64,000 nucleotides of DNA. Origin: Marivita geojedonensis. GTDB lineage: Bacteria > Pseudomonadota > Alphaproteobacteria > Rhodobacterales > Rhodobacteraceae. Both the position numbers and the translations under genes were made by a program. The number at the start of each line of letters is the position of its first letter. The first letter of the stretch is position 1. The stretch is from NCBI RefSeq assembly GCF_002115805.1, contig NZ_JFKC01000017.1, positions 1 to 64,000 of the forward strand, written 5' to 3'. A model generated the notes under the pieces. That model did not search any database, was not told the origin of the DNA, and was given only the letters and a program-made list of their open reading frames with translations. Below are positions 1 to 9,512 of this stretch, piece after piece.

Positions 1-271
1 TTGCTACGTCACCCTGATGAACGGCGTGGAGCCGAGCGACGAGCTGATGAAAGAGCTGCGCACCTGGGTCCGCACCGAAATCGGCCCGATCGCCTCTCCC
101 GACCTCATCCAGTGGGCCCCCGGCCTGCCGAAAACCCGCTCCGGCAAGATCATGCGCCGCATCCTGCGCAAGATCGCCGAAAACGACTACGGCGCCCTCG
201 GCGACACCTCAACACTCGCTGACCCATCCGTCGTCGATGACCTCATCGAAAACCGGATGAATAAGCGCTGA
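1..271 (+). CDS. acsA: Acetyl-CoA synthetase, C-terminal fragment
   Basis: The gene enters the window from the left, and only the last 89 codons are present (frame starting at base 2). Acetyl-CoA synthetase activates acetate with ATP and CoA in the cytoplasm. The visible tail carries the family's terminal motif [17 protein letters not shown]. Its GK lysine is the residue needed for adenylation and is the site of regulatory acetylation in known Acs enzymes. The fragment ends in the usual short acidic/basic tail ([11 protein letters not shown]), so the C-terminus is intact. A terminator-like hairpin follows about 20 bases after the stop. Confidence 0.93.
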   Translation, partial: CYVTLMNGVEPSDELMKELRTWVRTEIGPIASPDLIQWAPGLPKTRSGKIMRRILRKIAENDYGALGDTSTLADPSVVDDLIENRMNKR

Positions 272-291
272 TTGTTCGGGTTTTCCAAAAA

Positions 292-318
292 AAGGGCGGT
301 CTACGGGCCGCCCTTATT
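292..318 (+). terminator. Rho-independent terminator after acsA
   Basis: An 8-bp inverted repeat, AAGGGCGG / CCGCCCTT, encloses an 8-base loop at 292-315. It is preceded by an A-run and followed by ATT. It sits 20 bases downstream of the acetyl-CoA synthetase stop codon. Confidence 0.75.
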
Positions 319-419
319 CGTTGCGCCGGTATTAACCAGTTCCCCAGTCTTCAGCAGAAATCGAACGCGGTCTGAGCTATGATGCACCATGTGGGGGCTC
401 CAGATCTTCGGAGCAGAAA

Positions 420-680
420 ATGTCATTGATCCAGTCAACCATGCCCAGCGCGGCATCGCACGTGATCCGAAAACCAGACGCGACAGCGCGCATTCAGCCG
501 GTTTTCATAACGGTTCCACCTGTGGCACAGGCCAGCCCGGACCACAGAACCACGAATGATCAGGTCGTGGCACCGGCGGCACCGCCCTCAGCGGTTCAGC
601 TTCAGATCAAGGCACTGATCAGCGAACAGGTTCAGACAGTGGTTAACGCACAGCAAGGCGTGCCCGCAGATCCGTCTTGA
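420..680 (+). CDS. Small hypothetical protein (86 aa)
   Basis: This is an unrecognised 86-residue protein rich in Ala, Pro, Gln and Val, with no membrane segment or signal peptide. A convincing GGAG Shine-Dalgarno at 410-413, six bases before the ATG, is the main support that it is expressed. The C-terminal part (QLQIKALISEQVQTVVNAQQ) looks helical. The gene runs convergently into the acyl-CoA synthetase, overlapping its last 38 bases. Alternatively it could be a chance reading frame in the acsA-ligase gap, but the start signal argues against that. No function is proposed. Confidence 0.45.
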   Translation: MSLIQSTMPSAASHVIRKPDATARIQPVFITVPPVAQASPDHRTTNDQVVAPAAPPSAVQLQIKALISEQVQTVVNAQQGVPADPS

Positions 681-2145
681 GCACCTTGCCATAGTTGTTC
701 TTGGGCAGGTCGCCGACGAAGTGATACTGCTTAGGCCGTTTGAAGCGCGCAATATGTTCAAGGCAGTGCGCCCCCAATGCCTCTGCATCGCACTGCGCGC
801 CGTCCCGAAACACCACGAAGGCGACAACTTCCTCGCCCCATTCGGGATGCGGCTGCCCCACCACGGACACTTCGGACACGGCGGGATGCTGCAGAAGAAC
901 GTCCTCTACCTCGCGCGGATAGATGTTCGACCCGCCGGAAATGATGACGTCTTTCGAGCGGTCCATCAGAGTCAGGTAACCCCTGTCATCCAACGCGCCC
1001 ATGTCCCCGGTCCGCAGCCAGCCGTCCCGAAGGGTCTTGGCCCTGGCGTCCGGAGCATTCCAGTAACCGGCCATGACCGTGTCGCCCTGCACCTCGATCT
1101 CGCCAATCTCGCCGGGCGCGGCGCTACTGCCGTCCTGCCGCCGGATGCGCAGATCGACCGCAGACTGCGCACGGCCAACCGAGTTCAACCGCGCACGCCA
1201 CCCTTCCGACTGCCGATCCGCAACCTCTGACTTGGTCAGCGCGGTGATCCCCATCGGGCATTCCCCCTGCCCGTAAATCTGCGCGAAGACAGGGCCGAAA
1301 TGCGTCACCGCGCGCAGAATGTCGGCCTCGTACATCGGGCCGCCGGCATAGACGACGGTTTCCAGCCCGGCCCCGTCCTGCCCGGTGGCAATGGCAAAAT
1401 CCGTCAGGCGCTTCACCATGGTCGGCGCAGCAAACATGTGGGCCTGTCCATGCACCCGGGCCAAGTCCAGCACCTCGGATGGATCGAAGCCACGCGACGG
1501 CGGAAACACGTGTCGCGCCCCATGCAGAACATGCATCAGGCTGTAGAGCCCCGCTCCATGGCTCATCGGCGCGGCATAGATGGCACAGTGATCCGCGCGC
1601 ACTGCATCGACATCACCCTGATAACAAAGGCTCATCGAGATCAGGTTGCGGTGGGTGATCTGCACCCCCTTGGGCCGTCCGGTGGTTCCGGAGGTATAGA
1701 ACAGCCAGGCGGTATCGGATGCCTCGCAGACCGCTGGGGCAACCTCAGCCGCTGGCAGCCCAGCGGTGTCCTGCTCGATCACCGCACAAGGCACATCGAT
1801 ATCGCAAAGCGCTTCCGCCAGCTTCCCCTGAGACAGACACAGGCGCGCGCCCGCGTTTTCGAGAATCCAGGCCACCTCTTTCGCGTGCAGCTTCGCATTG
1901 ACCGGAACGGCAATTCCTCCGGCATACCAGATACCGAAAAGATGGATCAGGTAATCGGGGCAGTTGGGCAGGACCAAAGCCACACGGTCCCCGCGTGAAA
2001 TGCCCTGCCCCATCAGCCAATGCGCCACCCGCTGTGCGCGGTCATGACACTCTGCATAGGTTCCTACCTGGATGGTCCCGTCGAAAAGCGCGGGGCGTTC
2101 TCCGTGCGCCAGTGCTGTTCTCTTGAGCCAGAATGCGATATTCAT
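643..2145 (-). CDS. AMP-dependent acyl-CoA synthetase/ligase
   Basis: This is a class I adenylate-forming enzyme of about 500 aa that makes acyl-CoA from a carboxylic acid, ATP and CoA. The P-loop YTSGTTGRPKGV lies in the middle, followed by the YGQGE motif, GWLRTGD, and the C-terminal hinge and catalytic lysine region (RFKRPKQYHF ... PKNNYGKVLK). The ATG at 2145 was chosen because AGGGGAAG lies just upstream and the protein then opens with a typical family N-terminus (MNIAFWLKRTA). Upstream in-frame codons add only low-complexity basic sequence. The substrate cannot be read from the sequence; long-chain or aromatic acids are possible. It is divergent from accBC, so it may act in fatty-acid turnover. 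Confidence 0.85.
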   Translation of the reverse strand: MNIAFWLKRTALAHGERPALFDGTIQVGTYAECHDRAQRVAHWLMGQGISRGDRVALVLPNCPDYLIHLFGIWYAGGIAVPVNAKLHAKEVAWILENAGARLCLSQGKLAEALCDIDVPCAVIEQDTAGLPAAEVAPAVCEASDTAWLFYTSGTTGRPKGVQITHRNLISMSLCYQGDVDAVRADHCAIYAAPMSHGAGLYSLMHVLHGARHVFPPSRGFDPSEVLDLARVHGQAHMFAAPTMVKRLTDFAIATGQDGAGLETVVYAGGPMYEADILRAVTHFGPVFAQIYGQGECPMGITALTKSEVADRQSEGWRARLNSVGRAQSAVDLRIRRQDGSSAAPGEIGEIEVQGDTVMAGYWNAPDARAKTLRDGWLRTGDMGALDDRGYLTLMDRSKDVIISGGSNIYPREVEDVLLQHPAVSEVSVVGQPHPEWGEEVVAFVVFRDGAQCDAEALGAHCLEHIARFKRPKQYHFVGDLPKNNYGKVLKTDLRARLAVR

Positions 2146-2291
2146 GATGCGCTTCCCCTTGCTCCTGCCATTTAATCGGTGCAAGGAAAGACGTGCAATG
2201 CGGGTGGTGCCCGTAGGTAAAGCGAGCCCTCGGCCCCTTACCCAGCGGGGCCGTTCCATGGGCCAAGACAAAGAACCGGGCGAGGAACAGC

Positions 2292-2783
2292 ATGACCAAG
2301 ACCAACCATGAAGCAGACGTGGCTTTTATCGAGGCTCTGGCGAAATTGCTTCGTGAAAACGATCTGACCGAGCTTCAGGTCAAGCGGGAATACGGGGAAG
2401 ATGACAGTCTGAACGTCCGGGTCAGCCGTGTGACCCAAGCCGCGCCGGTCGTCGCGTCTGCACCTGTCGCTGCGCCCGTTGCGCCGCAGCAAGCTGCGCC
2501 CGCCGCTGCGACAGCATCCGCCACCCCACCGGAAGACCCTGCAGCGCATCCCGGTGCCGTGACATCGCCGATGGTCGGCACGGTCTATATGCAGGCCGAG
2601 CCTGGCGCGCCCGCATTCATTTCCGTTGGACAGCAGATCAACGAAGGCGACACGCTTCTCATCGTCGAGGCGATGAAGACCATGAACCACATCCCTGCCC
2701 CGCGCAGCGGAACCGTGAAACGCATTCTTGTCGAGGACGGAGCCCCCGTCGAATACGGGGCACCTCTCGTGATCCTCGAATAA
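2292..2783 (+). CDS. accB: Biotin carboxyl carrier protein of acetyl-CoA carboxylase
   Basis: AccB carries biotin for acetyl-CoA carboxylase, the first committed step of fatty-acid synthesis. The 163-aa protein has the usual N-terminal helical segment (about 1-48), an Ala/Pro-rich linker (50-85) and a C-terminal biotinyl domain with the motif EAMKTMN. K129 is the expected biotinylated lysine. GAGGA lies just before the ATG. accC follows after 13 bases, the normal operon order. Length and architecture are typical. Confidence 0.96.
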   Translation: MTKTNHEADVAFIEALAKLLRENDLTELQVKREYGEDDSLNVRVSRVTQAAPVVASAPVAAPVAPQQAAPAAATASATPPEDPAAHPGAVTSPMVGTVYMQAEPGAPAFISVGQQINEGDTLLIVEAMKTMNHIPAPRSGTVKRILVEDGAPVEYGAPLVILE

Positions 2784-2796
2784 CCGGGGCGCTGGC

Positions 2797-4155
2797 ATGT
2801 TTGACAAAATCCTGATTGCCAACCGGGGCGAGATTGCCCTCCGTGTCGTCCGCGCCTGCCGCGAGATGGGAGTGGCAAGTGTCGCAGTTCATTCGACCGC
2901 CGATTCGGACGCGATGCATGTGCGCATGGCAGACGAGGCCATCTGCATCGGACCGCCGTCTTCGGCGGACAGCTACCTGTCGATTCCCGCAATCATCTCC
3001 GCCTGCGAAGTCACCGGGGTACAGGCAATTCACCCGGGCTACGGTTTTCTGTCCGAGAACGCGCGCTTCGTTCAGATCGTTGAAGACCACGGCCTGACCT
3101 TCATCGGCCCGACCGCTGAACACATCAGGATCATGGGTGACAAGATCACCGCGAAGGACACGGTGAAAGCGCTCGGCGTGCCTTGCGTGCCCGGCTCCGA
3201 TGGTGGCGTGCCTGATCTGGCGACCGCAAAGGCCATCGGCGAAGACATCGGCTATCCGGTGATCGTCAAGGCGACCGCTGGCGGTGGCGGGCGCGGCATG
3301 AAGGTTGCGAAATCCGCAGCCGAGATGGAACGTGCCTTTCAGACCGCGCGCTCCGAGGCTAAGGCGGCGTTCGGCAATGACGAAGTCTATATCGAGAAAT
3401 ACCTGACCACGCCGCGCCATATCGAGGTGCAGGTGTTTGGCGATGGCAAAGGCAAAGCCGTTCACCTTGGAGAGCGTGACTGCTCTTTGCAGCGTCGCCA
3501 CCAGAAGGTGCTGGAAGAGGCCCCCGGCCCCCGCATCACACCGGAAGAGCGTGCCGAAATCGGGCGGATCTGCGCCGATGCCGTATCGAAGATCAACTAT
3601 GCAGGCGCGGGAACGATCGAGTTCCTGTACGAAAACGGCGAGTTTTATTTCATCGAGATGAACACCCGCCTGCAGGTCGAACATCCGGTCACTGAAGCGA
3701 TCTTTGGCGTAGACCTTGTCCGCGAGCAGATCCGCGTGGCTGCCGGCCTTCCCCTGTCGTTCGAACAGGACGACCTGACGATCAACGGCCATGCCATCGA
3801 GGCACGGATCAACGCAGAGAAACTTCCGAACTTTGCACCGTCGCCGGGCCGCATCACGCAGTATCACGTCCCCGGCGGTCTTGGTGTGCGGATGGACAGC
3901 GCGCTTTACGACGGCTACCGGATTCCGCCCTATTACGACAGCCTGATCGGAAAGCTGATCGTGCATGGCCGCGACCGGGATGAAGCGCTCGCCCGCATGT
4001 CGCGCGCGCTGGGAGAGTTGATCGTCGATGGCGTGGACAGCACCGTGCCCCTGTTCCGCGATCTGATGCAGGATCCGGACGTGCGCAGCGGCGATTACAA
4101 CATCCACTGGCTCGAACACTGGCTTGAGCGCACCTATGCGAACCCGCAAGGATAA
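2797..4155 (+). CDS. accC: Acetyl-CoA carboxylase, biotin carboxylase subunit
   Basis: AccC carboxylates the AccB-bound biotin using ATP and bicarbonate. At 452 aa it matches the family length. Visible features include the N-terminal [16 protein letters not shown], the ATP-grasp glycine loop [12 protein letters not shown], the [12 protein letters not shown] stretch and the metal/active-site region [16 protein letters not shown]. It follows accB by 13 bases and is followed 40 bases later by aat. The carboxyltransferase genes accA and accD are not in the window. Confidence 0.97.
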   Translation: MFDKILIANRGEIALRVVRACREMGVASVAVHSTADSDAMHVRMADEAICIGPPSSADSYLSIPAIISACEVTGVQAIHPGYGFLSENARFVQIVEDHGLTFIGPTAEHIRIMGDKITAKDTVKALGVPCVPGSDGGVPDLATAKAIGEDIGYPVIVKATAGGGGRGMKVAKSAAEMERAFQTARSEAKAAFGNDEVYIEKYLTTPRHIEVQVFGDGKGKAVHLGERDCSLQRRHQKVLEEAPGPRITPEERAEIGRICADAVSKINYAGAGTIEFLYENGEFYFIEMNTRLQVEHPVTEAIFGVDLVREQIRVAAGLPLSFEQDDLTINGHAIEARINAEKLPNFAPSPGRITQYHVPGGLGVRMDSALYDGYRIPPYYDSLIGKLIVHGRDRDEALARMSRALGELIVDGVDSTVPLFRDLMQDPDVRSGDYNIHWLEHWLERTYANPQG

Positions 4156-4195
4156 GGCCTGCGCCGCAACCCGCCGAGGCACCCGGCCATGACCC

Positions 4196-4831
4196 ATGAC
4201 CGTCACGCCTGACCTTCTACTCGAAGCCTATCGGGCGGGCGTATTTCCCATGGCCGAGCATCGGGACGACCCGGACTTGTTCTGGGTCGATCCGCGCAGA
4301 CGCGGCGTGTTTCCCCTGGATCGGTTCCACATCTCGCGCAGCCTGGCGAAAACCCTTCGGCGGGACGCATACCGCGTGACGCGCAACACGGCGTTTGCCG
4401 AGGTGATCGACGCCTGTGCGGATCGCAGCGAAACATGGATCAACCACGATATCCGCGTGCTCTATGAAGAGCTGCACAGAAGGGGCGACGCCCATTCGCT
4501 TGAGGTGTGGATGGGTGACCGTCTGGTGGGGGGCGTCTACGGCGTAACGGTTGGTGCGGCGTTCTGCGGGGAAAGCATGTTTTCACGCGAACGCGACGCG
4601 TCCAAGATCGCGCTCGCTTGGCTTGTCGATCTTCTGCGCAGAACCGGTTTTGTGTTGTTCGACACGCAGTTTCTGACCAATCACCTCGCCTCGCTGGGCG
4701 CGGTCGAGATCACGCGGACCGATTACCGCACGCAACTGGCCCGCGCGCTTACGCTGTCAGCCGATTTCAACGGCGAGCCTCTGGCTGCGTCGGGTCAGGA
4801 CGTCGTGCAGCGCAACACCCAGACGTCGTAG
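4196..4831 (+). CDS. aat: Leucyl/phenylalanyl-tRNA--protein transferase
   Basis: Aat adds Leu or Phe to proteins with N-terminal Arg or Lys, making them N-end-rule substrates for ClpAP. The 211-aa protein has the family signatures GVFPMAEHRDDPDLFWVDPRRRGVFPL near the start (read as separate conserved blocks), the GGVYGVTVGAAFCGESMFSRERDASKIAL core and FDTQFLTNHLASLGA. The ATG at 4196 has only a weak ribosome site; a nearby ATG at 4189 is out of frame. It probably forms a transcription unit with accBC. Its last 37 bases overlap the convergent DUF2155 gene. Confidence 0.95.
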   Translation: MTVTPDLLLEAYRAGVFPMAEHRDDPDLFWVDPRRRGVFPLDRFHISRSLAKTLRRDAYRVTRNTAFAEVIDACADRSETWINHDIRVLYEELHRRGDAHSLEVWMGDRLVGGVYGVTVGAAFCGESMFSRERDASKIALAWLVDLLRRTGFVLFDTQFLTNHLASLGAVEITRTDYRTQLARALTLSADFNGEPLAASGQDVVQRNTQTS

Positions 4832-5157
4832 CGCTGGTGATCCATGGGGTTCAGCGCCGGAGATGATGCGATCATCCATCCCTGAAACACAGGAGCCTCT
4901 TTCCCGACTTCGGTGATGACAAGCGACGCATAGGCTTCACCGGCGGGATTCCCCTCGGGATAGCGGCACTCATTCACCGTTACGGTGATGCGGCCATATG
5001 TTGAAGATTGCCGCGAGGCGATCTGAAGGTCCGCGACCTTGCCGGTGAGCTTGTCCAGAGCACGAACGGTGACGCCCGTGCCGGTCGATGTGGCCAGCTG
5101 CGCCATGCCGACACTGGCCAGCATAAGCGAAGTGACGAAAACAATCAGACGTGCCAT
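4795..5157 (-). CDS. DUF2155 domain-containing exported protein
   Basis: This is a small (120-aa) exported protein of the alphaproteobacterial DUF2155 family, whose function is not known. A signal peptide covers about residues 1-20 (cleavage after SVGMA). The mature part has the conserved pattern VRALDKLTGKV..LQIA.......YGRITVTVNECRYP...PAGEAYA and ends W.....LNP.DHQRYDVWVL.C. Two conserved cysteines could form a disulfide. It lies 42 bases downstream of the NDUFA12-like gene on the same strand, an order often seen in this group, and overlaps aat tail-to-tail. Confidence 0.85.
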   Translation of the reverse strand: MARLIVFVTSLMLASVGMAQLATSTGTGVTVRALDKLTGKVADLQIASRQSSTYGRITVTVNECRYPEGNPAGEAYASLVITEVGKEAPVFQGWMIASSPALNPMDHQRYDVWVLRCTTS

Positions 5158-5199
5158 CAGCGGTTCGCCTCTGATTCAGCCTGCCAAAACCGGGCGGGC

Positions 5200-5583
5200 T
5201 TATTCCGGGCTCCACGCCTCGTAGTCGCGGCGTTCCTGAGGTTCGGGGCGGCGGAGCGAGCCAGCGGGTGCATAGGCCAGCGCCGTACCCGTCAGGTTTT
5301 CCTGATGCGGCTTAACCCAGTCTTTCTTGGGCAAAGGCCGCTCGGTCGGCGGCTCCTTGAAGGTGTGGTGCAGCCAGCCATGCCAGTCCGCATCAACGCG
5401 GCTTGCCTCAGCCTCGCCATTGTAGATGACCCAGCGCTTCTTCCCGTCCCGCGTCTGGTAGAAGATGTTGCCCTGGGTGTCCTCACCCACCTTTTCGCCC
5501 TTACGCCACGTATAGAACTGTGTGCCAAGCGTCTGCCCGTTCCACCAGGTGACAGCGCGAAGAAGGGTATTGAGAATGCCCAT
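5200..5583 (-). CDS. NADH:ubiquinone oxidoreductase NDUFA12-type subunit
   Basis: This 127-aa protein resembles the supernumerary complex I subunit NDUFA12 (B17.2), present in mitochondria and in alphaproteobacteria related to their ancestor. Conserved features are [27 protein letters not shown] (several separate blocks), the [21 protein letters not shown] segment and the W..W.HH motif followed by PPTE. The charged C-terminus, rich in E and R, is typical. It would bind the matrix-side arm of complex I. As usual it is encoded away from the nuo operon, here with DUF2155. Confidence 0.93.
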   Translation of the reverse strand: MGILNTLLRAVTWWNGQTLGTQFYTWRKGEKVGEDTQGNIFYQTRDGKKRWVIYNGEAEASRVDADWHGWLHHTFKEPPTERPLPKKDWVKPHQENLTGTALAYAPAGSLRRPEPQERRDYEAWSPE

Positions 5584-5650
5584 GGAACGACTCCTCGGGG
5601 GTTGGTTTGGCGCCGTTATAGGGCGCTTTGCGGGGTGAGGTCCAGCGCAG

Positions 5651-6019
5651 CTATGACGCAGTCGGTGCCAGCGCCGTCACTTCAATTTCGATCCGGTATT
5701 TCGGGTCGATCAGCCCACATTCGATCATTGTCGCAGCTGGCGGGTTGTCGCCGAAGGTCCGGGCCAGGATTGCATGGCACGGTTCGAACTCGTGGCGGTC
5801 CGGCAGGTAGTAGGTGACACGGACAACATCGGCCATGCTTGCGCCCGCTTTCTCTAGCGCTGCCGAAATGGTCGCGAGCGCGCTTTCACATTGTTCGGCC
5901 ACGGTATCGCCCTGGCCGACTGTTCCTGCGACATGAACAAAGCCCCCGGCGACGACTGCCCGGCAATAGCCGATCTTGGCTTCGAATTCCCCGCCCGAGC
6001 GGATGCGTGTGATGGTCAT
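5651..6019 (-). CDS. RidA/YjgF family protein
   Basis: This is a predicted cytoplasmic trimer of the RidA family, some members of which hydrolyse reactive enamine/imine intermediates. At 122 aa it is of family length. Conserved stretches are the N-terminal [19 protein letters not shown], the mid region [22 protein letters not shown] and the C-terminal [24 protein letters not shown]. The C-terminal block resembles the signature but lacks the classic IPR(V/A)-type arginine arrangement. The ATG at 6019 was chosen over 6058 because a GGGAACA site precedes it and the family N-terminus begins there. Its substrate is unknown. Confidence 0.88.
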   Translation of the reverse strand: MTITRIRSGGEFEAKIGYCRAVVAGGFVHVAGTVGQGDTVAEQCESALATISAALEKAGASMADVVRVTYYLPDRHEFEPCHAILARTFGDNPPAATMIECGLIDPKYRIEIEVTALAPTAS

Positions 6020-6037
6020 ATGTGTGTTCCCAAAAAG

Positions 6038-6063
6038 AAAGGCGGGCAAAAAGCCCACCTTTC
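6038..6063 (-). terminator. Terminator after clpX
   Basis: On the minus strand, AAAGGTGGGC and GCCCGCCTTT form a 10-bp stem (one G-T wobble) around a TTTTT loop. CTTTTTGGG follows. It lies 21 bases beyond the clpX stop and before the RidA gene start. Confidence 0.8.
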
Positions 6064-6084
6064 TCCATGTCTGCCGCGATGCCC

Positions 6085-7350
6085 TTAACCGGCTTCGGCG
6101 GGTTCCTTTTTCTGATCTGCGTAGATCATCAGAGGTTTGGCCTCGGAGGTGACCGCCTCTTCGTTGACGACCACTTCGACCACCTCGTCCATGCCCGGAA
6201 GTTCGAACATCGTGTCAAGGAGAATGTCTTCGAGGATGGAGCGCAGACCCCGCGCGCCCGTTTTGCGTTCAATCGCCCGCTTCGCAATAGCGCTCAGTGC
6301 GTCGTCGGTGAAGGTCAGGGTCGTGTCCTCCAGCTCGAACAGGCGCTGATACTGCTTGACCAGAGCGTTCTTCGGCTGTGTCAGGATGATCACCAGCGCG
6401 TCCTCATCGAGATCTTCGAGCGTGGCGATCACTGGCAGACGGCCGACGAATTCGGGGATCAGACCGAATTTCAGCAGATCTTCCGGCTCCAGCTCTTTGA
6501 AGGTCTCGCCCACGCCCGCGTCGCTTTCATCGCGCACATCGGCTCCAAAGCCCATGGCCGAGCCTTTGCCGCGCTGCTTGATGATCCGGTCGAGGCCGGC
6601 AAAGGCACCGCCGCAGATGAACAGGATGTTCGTGGTATCCACTTGCAGGAACTCCTGCTGCGGATGTTTGCGCCCACCCTGCGGCGGCACAGAGGCCACG
6701 GTGCCTTCCATCAGCTTCAGCAGCGCCTGCTGCACACCTTCGCCCGATACGTCACGGGTGATCGACGGATTTTCGGACTTCCGGGTGATCTTGTCGACCT
6801 CGTCGATATAGACGATGCCGCGCTGCGCACGTTCGACGTTGTATTCCGACGCCTGAAGCAGCTTGAGAATGATGTTCTCGACGTCCTCGCCGACATAACC
6901 CGCCTCGGTCAGGGTGGTGGCATCGGCCATGGTGAACGGCACATCCAGTATCCGCGCCAGTGTCTGCGCAAGAAGTGTCTTGCCGCACCCGGTCGGGCCG
7001 ATCAGCAGAATGTTCGACTTCGCCAGTTCGATATCCGAGGACTTCTGGGAATGATTCAGGCGTTTGTAGTGGTTGTGCACGGCAACGGACAGAACCCGCT
7101 TGGCCAGCGACTGACCGATCACGTAGTCATCAAGCACATCGCAGATCTCGCGCGGGGTCGGGACGCCATCGGTCGACTTCAGGCCACCGCCCTTGGTCTC
7201 TTCACGGATGATATCCATGCAAAGCTCGACGCATTCGTCGCAGATGAAGACGGTCGGCCCGGCGATCAGCTTTCGGACTTCATGTTGGCTTTTGCCACAG
7301 AAGCTACAGTAGAGGGTATTTTTGCTGTCGCCGCCAGAATTCGTCGCCAT
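6085..7350 (-). CDS. clpX: ATP-dependent Clp protease ATP-binding subunit ClpX
   Basis: ClpX is the AAA+ unfoldase that feeds substrates to ClpP. The 421-aa protein has the N-terminal four-cysteine zinc finger (C15, C18, C37, C40), Walker A GPTGCGKT (118-125), Walker [10 protein letters not shown], the RRRK-type pore/sensor region and IGF-containing C-terminal half typical of ClpX. It lies downstream of clpP with a 151-base gap, so it may have its own promoter. A good terminator follows. Confidence 0.98.
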   Translation of the reverse strand: MATNSGGDSKNTLYCSFCGKSQHEVRKLIAGPTVFICDECVELCMDIIREETKGGGLKSTDGVPTPREICDVLDDYVIGQSLAKRVLSVAVHNHYKRLNHSQKSSDIELAKSNILLIGPTGCGKTLLAQTLARILDVPFTMADATTLTEAGYVGEDVENIILKLLQASEYNVERAQRGIVYIDEVDKITRKSENPSITRDVSGEGVQQALLKLMEGTVASVPPQGGRKHPQQEFLQVDTTNILFICGGAFAGLDRIIKQRGKGSAMGFGADVRDESDAGVGETFKELEPEDLLKFGLIPEFVGRLPVIATLEDLDEDALVIILTQPKNALVKQYQRLFELEDTTLTFTDDALSAIAKRAIERKTGARGLRSILEDILLDTMFELPGMDEVVEVVVNEEAVTSEAKPLMIYADQKKEPAEAG

Positions 7351-7452
7351 GTCTTTACCTTTCCTGACACATTTTTAGGAGAGTCATCCGAAGAAATATC
7401 GCCCTAAACGTGCGTCATGTTTTCTTCCCAGAACCTTAGGACAGCACAGGAT

Positions 7453-7492
7453 GGGCCACAACGCCAAAAACACATCTGTGACGGCGTGGCCC
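7453..7492 (-). other. Hairpin between clpP and clpX
   Basis: GGGCCA-CAA-CGCC pairs with GGCG-TGGCCC across a 17-base loop, leaving a three-base bulge. It lies just past the clpP stop and about 100 bases before clpX. There is no strong T-tract, so it may be a weak terminator or a transcript-stabilising structure. Confidence 0.4.
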
Positions 7493-7501
7493 GATCACGA
7501 T

Positions 7502-8131
7502 TTACTCTCCGTCTGTTCCTTTGGCGCGGCTCTCCACGATTTCATCGATGAGACCCCAGTCCTTCGCCTCTTCCGGCGACATGAAGTTGTCGCGCTCCAG
7601 CGCCGCTTCGACCTTTTTCAGCGTCTGGCCGGTATGCTTCACATAGATCTCGTTGAGGCGCGTCTTGAGCTTCTGGGTTTCCTGCGCGTGGATCATGATA
7701 TCCGTCGCCTGCCCCTGATAGCCGCCCGAGGGCTGGTGCACCATGACCCGGCTGTTGGGCAGCGAGAAGCGCATCCCCGGCTCACCTGCCGTCAGCAGAA
7801 GCGACCCCATGGAGGCCGCCTGTCCGATGACCAGCGTGCTGACCTTGGGCTTGATGTACTGCATGGTGTCGTAGATCGACAGACCGCTGGTCACCACACC
7901 ACCGGGGCTGTTGATATACATGCTGATTTCCTTGGAGGGGTTCTCGGCCTCGAGGTGCAGAAGCTGCGCCACGATCAGCGAAGACATGCCGTCATGCACC
8001 GGTCCGCTCAGGAAAATGATCCGTTCCTTCAGCAGCCGCGAGAAAATGTCATAAGCCCGTTCGCCACGGCTTGTCTGCTCGACCACCATGGGAACGAGGG
8101 TATTCATATATGTCTCAAAGGGATCTTTCAT
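7502..8131 (-). CDS. clpP: ATP-dependent Clp protease proteolytic subunit
   Basis: ClpP is the serine peptidase that forms the two-ring chamber partnered by ClpX. With the ATG at 8131 the protein is 209 aa and starts [20 protein letters not shown], the usual N-terminus in this group; upstream codons are not family-like. The catalytic triad is S107 (GQAASMGS), H132 (VMVHQPSGG) and D181 (ERDNFMS). The ribosome site is weak. Gene order clpP-clpX is standard. The gene is divergent from the photolyase-like gene with 146 bases between the starts. Confidence 0.97.
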   Translation of the reverse strand: MKDPFETYMNTLVPMVVEQTSRGERAYDIFSRLLKERIIFLSGPVHDGMSSLIVAQLLHLEAENPSKEISMYINSPGGVVTSGLSIYDTMQYIKPKVSTLVIGQAASMGSLLLTAGEPGMRFSLPNSRVMVHQPSGGYQGQATDIMIHAQETQKLKTRLNEIYVKHTGQTLKKVEAALERDNFMSPEEAKDWGLIDEIVESRAKGTDGE

Positions 8132-8277
8132 CTGTGCCTGCCATGATGATGCGCCCGCCGGATGCCGGGCTTGGTTGCGAGTTGCCCTGAGACTAGTGTC
8201 GGGTTCTGGGGGCTGCAAGGGGCAGCGGATCACCCCCGCGACTTGACCCTGCGACCAACGGATTTACCTCGCCCCGC

Positions 8278-9483
8278 ATGTCAGATCTCTTTCCCCCAAC
8301 CCGAACGGCTGCTCTTGAAAAGCTGTCGGCCTTCGTGCCCAAAGCCGGCCGTGACTACACGGCGCAGCGCAATTATGATCGTGGACTGGGACATCACGAC
8401 GCTGTCTCGACCCTGTCGCCCTATCTGCGTCACCGCCTCATCACCGAGGCCGAGGTCCTGGAGGCGGTGCTGGGTCGCTACTCCCTGAGCAGCGCCGAGA
8501 AATTCGTGCAGGAAGTGTTCTGGCGCACCTATTGGAAAGGCTGGCTGGAAATGCGGCCTGCGGTCTGGGGTGGCTATCAGCAGGGCCTTCTGCGGGCATG
8601 GGATCAGGTCCAGACACAGTCCGGACTGCGCAGCGAATGGGAAGCGGCGTGCAAAGGCGAGACCGGGATTGACTGCTTCAATCACTGGGCGCACGAATTG
8701 GTCGAAACCGGCTATCTGCACAATCACGCGCGCATGTGGTTTGCATCGATCTGGATCTTCACCCTGCGCCTGCCCTGGGAACTCGGCGCGGATTTCTTCC
8801 TTCGTCATCTCTACGACGGAGACCCGGCCTCCAACACGCTGAGCTGGCGATGGGTGGCCGGGTTGCAGACGCAGGGCAAGAATTATGTCGCCCGTGCCTC
8901 GAACATCTCGAAATACACCGAAGGGCGGTTCTCGCCGCTCTATCAGCTCGCCTCGAATCCCGAGCCGCTGCAAGGGCCGCCACATCCGCCACGCATGGAT
9001 GCCCCTGTGGGCGACACTCTCGACCCGTCAAAACCTTCGGTGCTTGTGCTGCACGAAGACGACCTCTGCCCCGGATGGCTGTTCGATCTGGGCCTGAAGC
9101 CGCTGGCCACCGCCACGCTGGATGCCACAGGCCAGATCAGCCCGCTGCACGTTGCACCTCGGGTCAAAGCGTTCAAAACCGCGATCATGGCCGACTGCGC
9201 AAGCCGTTGGTCGGCGTCGCTTGGCCCGATCACCTCGGGCATGTCCACGGCACAGGAGATTGAAGACTGGGCCCGCGCCGCCGGAGCTGACCAGATCGTC
9301 ACCTCCTACGCCCCCGTCGGGCCCGTCGCAACGCTACTGAACGACATCCGCGCGCTGCCGGTGATCCGGCCGCTGCGCGCCTATGATCGCCGCGCCTGGC
9401 ACCATGCCACAGCCGGCTTTTTCAAGTTCAAAGCCAAAATCCCGGAATTCGTGGGCGCGATGAAGGGGCTGCAACCCGTCTGA
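8278..9483 (+). CDS. Photolyase/cryptochrome-like FAD protein with reversed domain order
   Basis: This 401-aa protein carries the photolyase FAD-binding helical domain at the N-terminus (about 1-230), where ordinary photolyases have it at the C-terminus. Visible marks are RNYDRG.....VSTLSPYLRHRLI (31-55), FVQEVFWRTYWKGW (76-89), TGYLHNHARMWFAS (144-157) and the DGDPASNTLSWRWVAGLQ block (180-197). Residues 253-395 resemble the photolyase alpha/beta domain: a VLVLHEDDL strand, an ARAAGADQIVTSYAP segment and a terminal GFFKFKAKIPEF like the usual FTPF region. It could repair UV lesions or sense light. Whether it is catalytically competent cannot be judged here. Confidence 0.8.
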   Translation: MSDLFPPTRTAALEKLSAFVPKAGRDYTAQRNYDRGLGHHDAVSTLSPYLRHRLITEAEVLEAVLGRYSLSSAEKFVQEVFWRTYWKGWLEMRPAVWGGYQQGLLRAWDQVQTQSGLRSEWEAACKGETGIDCFNHWAHELVETGYLHNHARMWFASIWIFTLRLPWELGADFFLRHLYDGDPASNTLSWRWVAGLQTQGKNYVARASNISKYTEGRFSPLYQLASNPEPLQGPPHPPRMDAPVGDTLDPSKPSVLVLHEDDLCPGWLFDLGLKPLATATLDATGQISPLHVAPRVKAFKTAIMADCASRWSASLGPITSGMSTAQEIEDWARAAGADQIVTSYAPVGPVATLLNDIRALPVIRPLRAYDRRAWHHATAGFFKFKAKIPEFVGAMKGLQPV

Positions 9484-9512
9484 TCTTCATCTTGCCAATC
9501 AAACTCCGGGGG

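Noticed and set aside
2659-4206. Minus-strand open frame opposite accBC (515 aa)
   Set aside because: Shadow of accB/accC with no recognisable motif. Biotin carboxylase and carrier motifs on the plus strand are decisive.
4795-4831. Antitoxin-like arrangement from the aat/DUF2155 tail overlap
   Set aside because: Both genes belong to known housekeeping or conserved families, and the overlap is tail-to-tail only.
6022-7407. Plus-strand open frame opposite clpX (461 aa)
   Set aside because: Shadow of clpX and its flanks; low-quality sequence with no domain.
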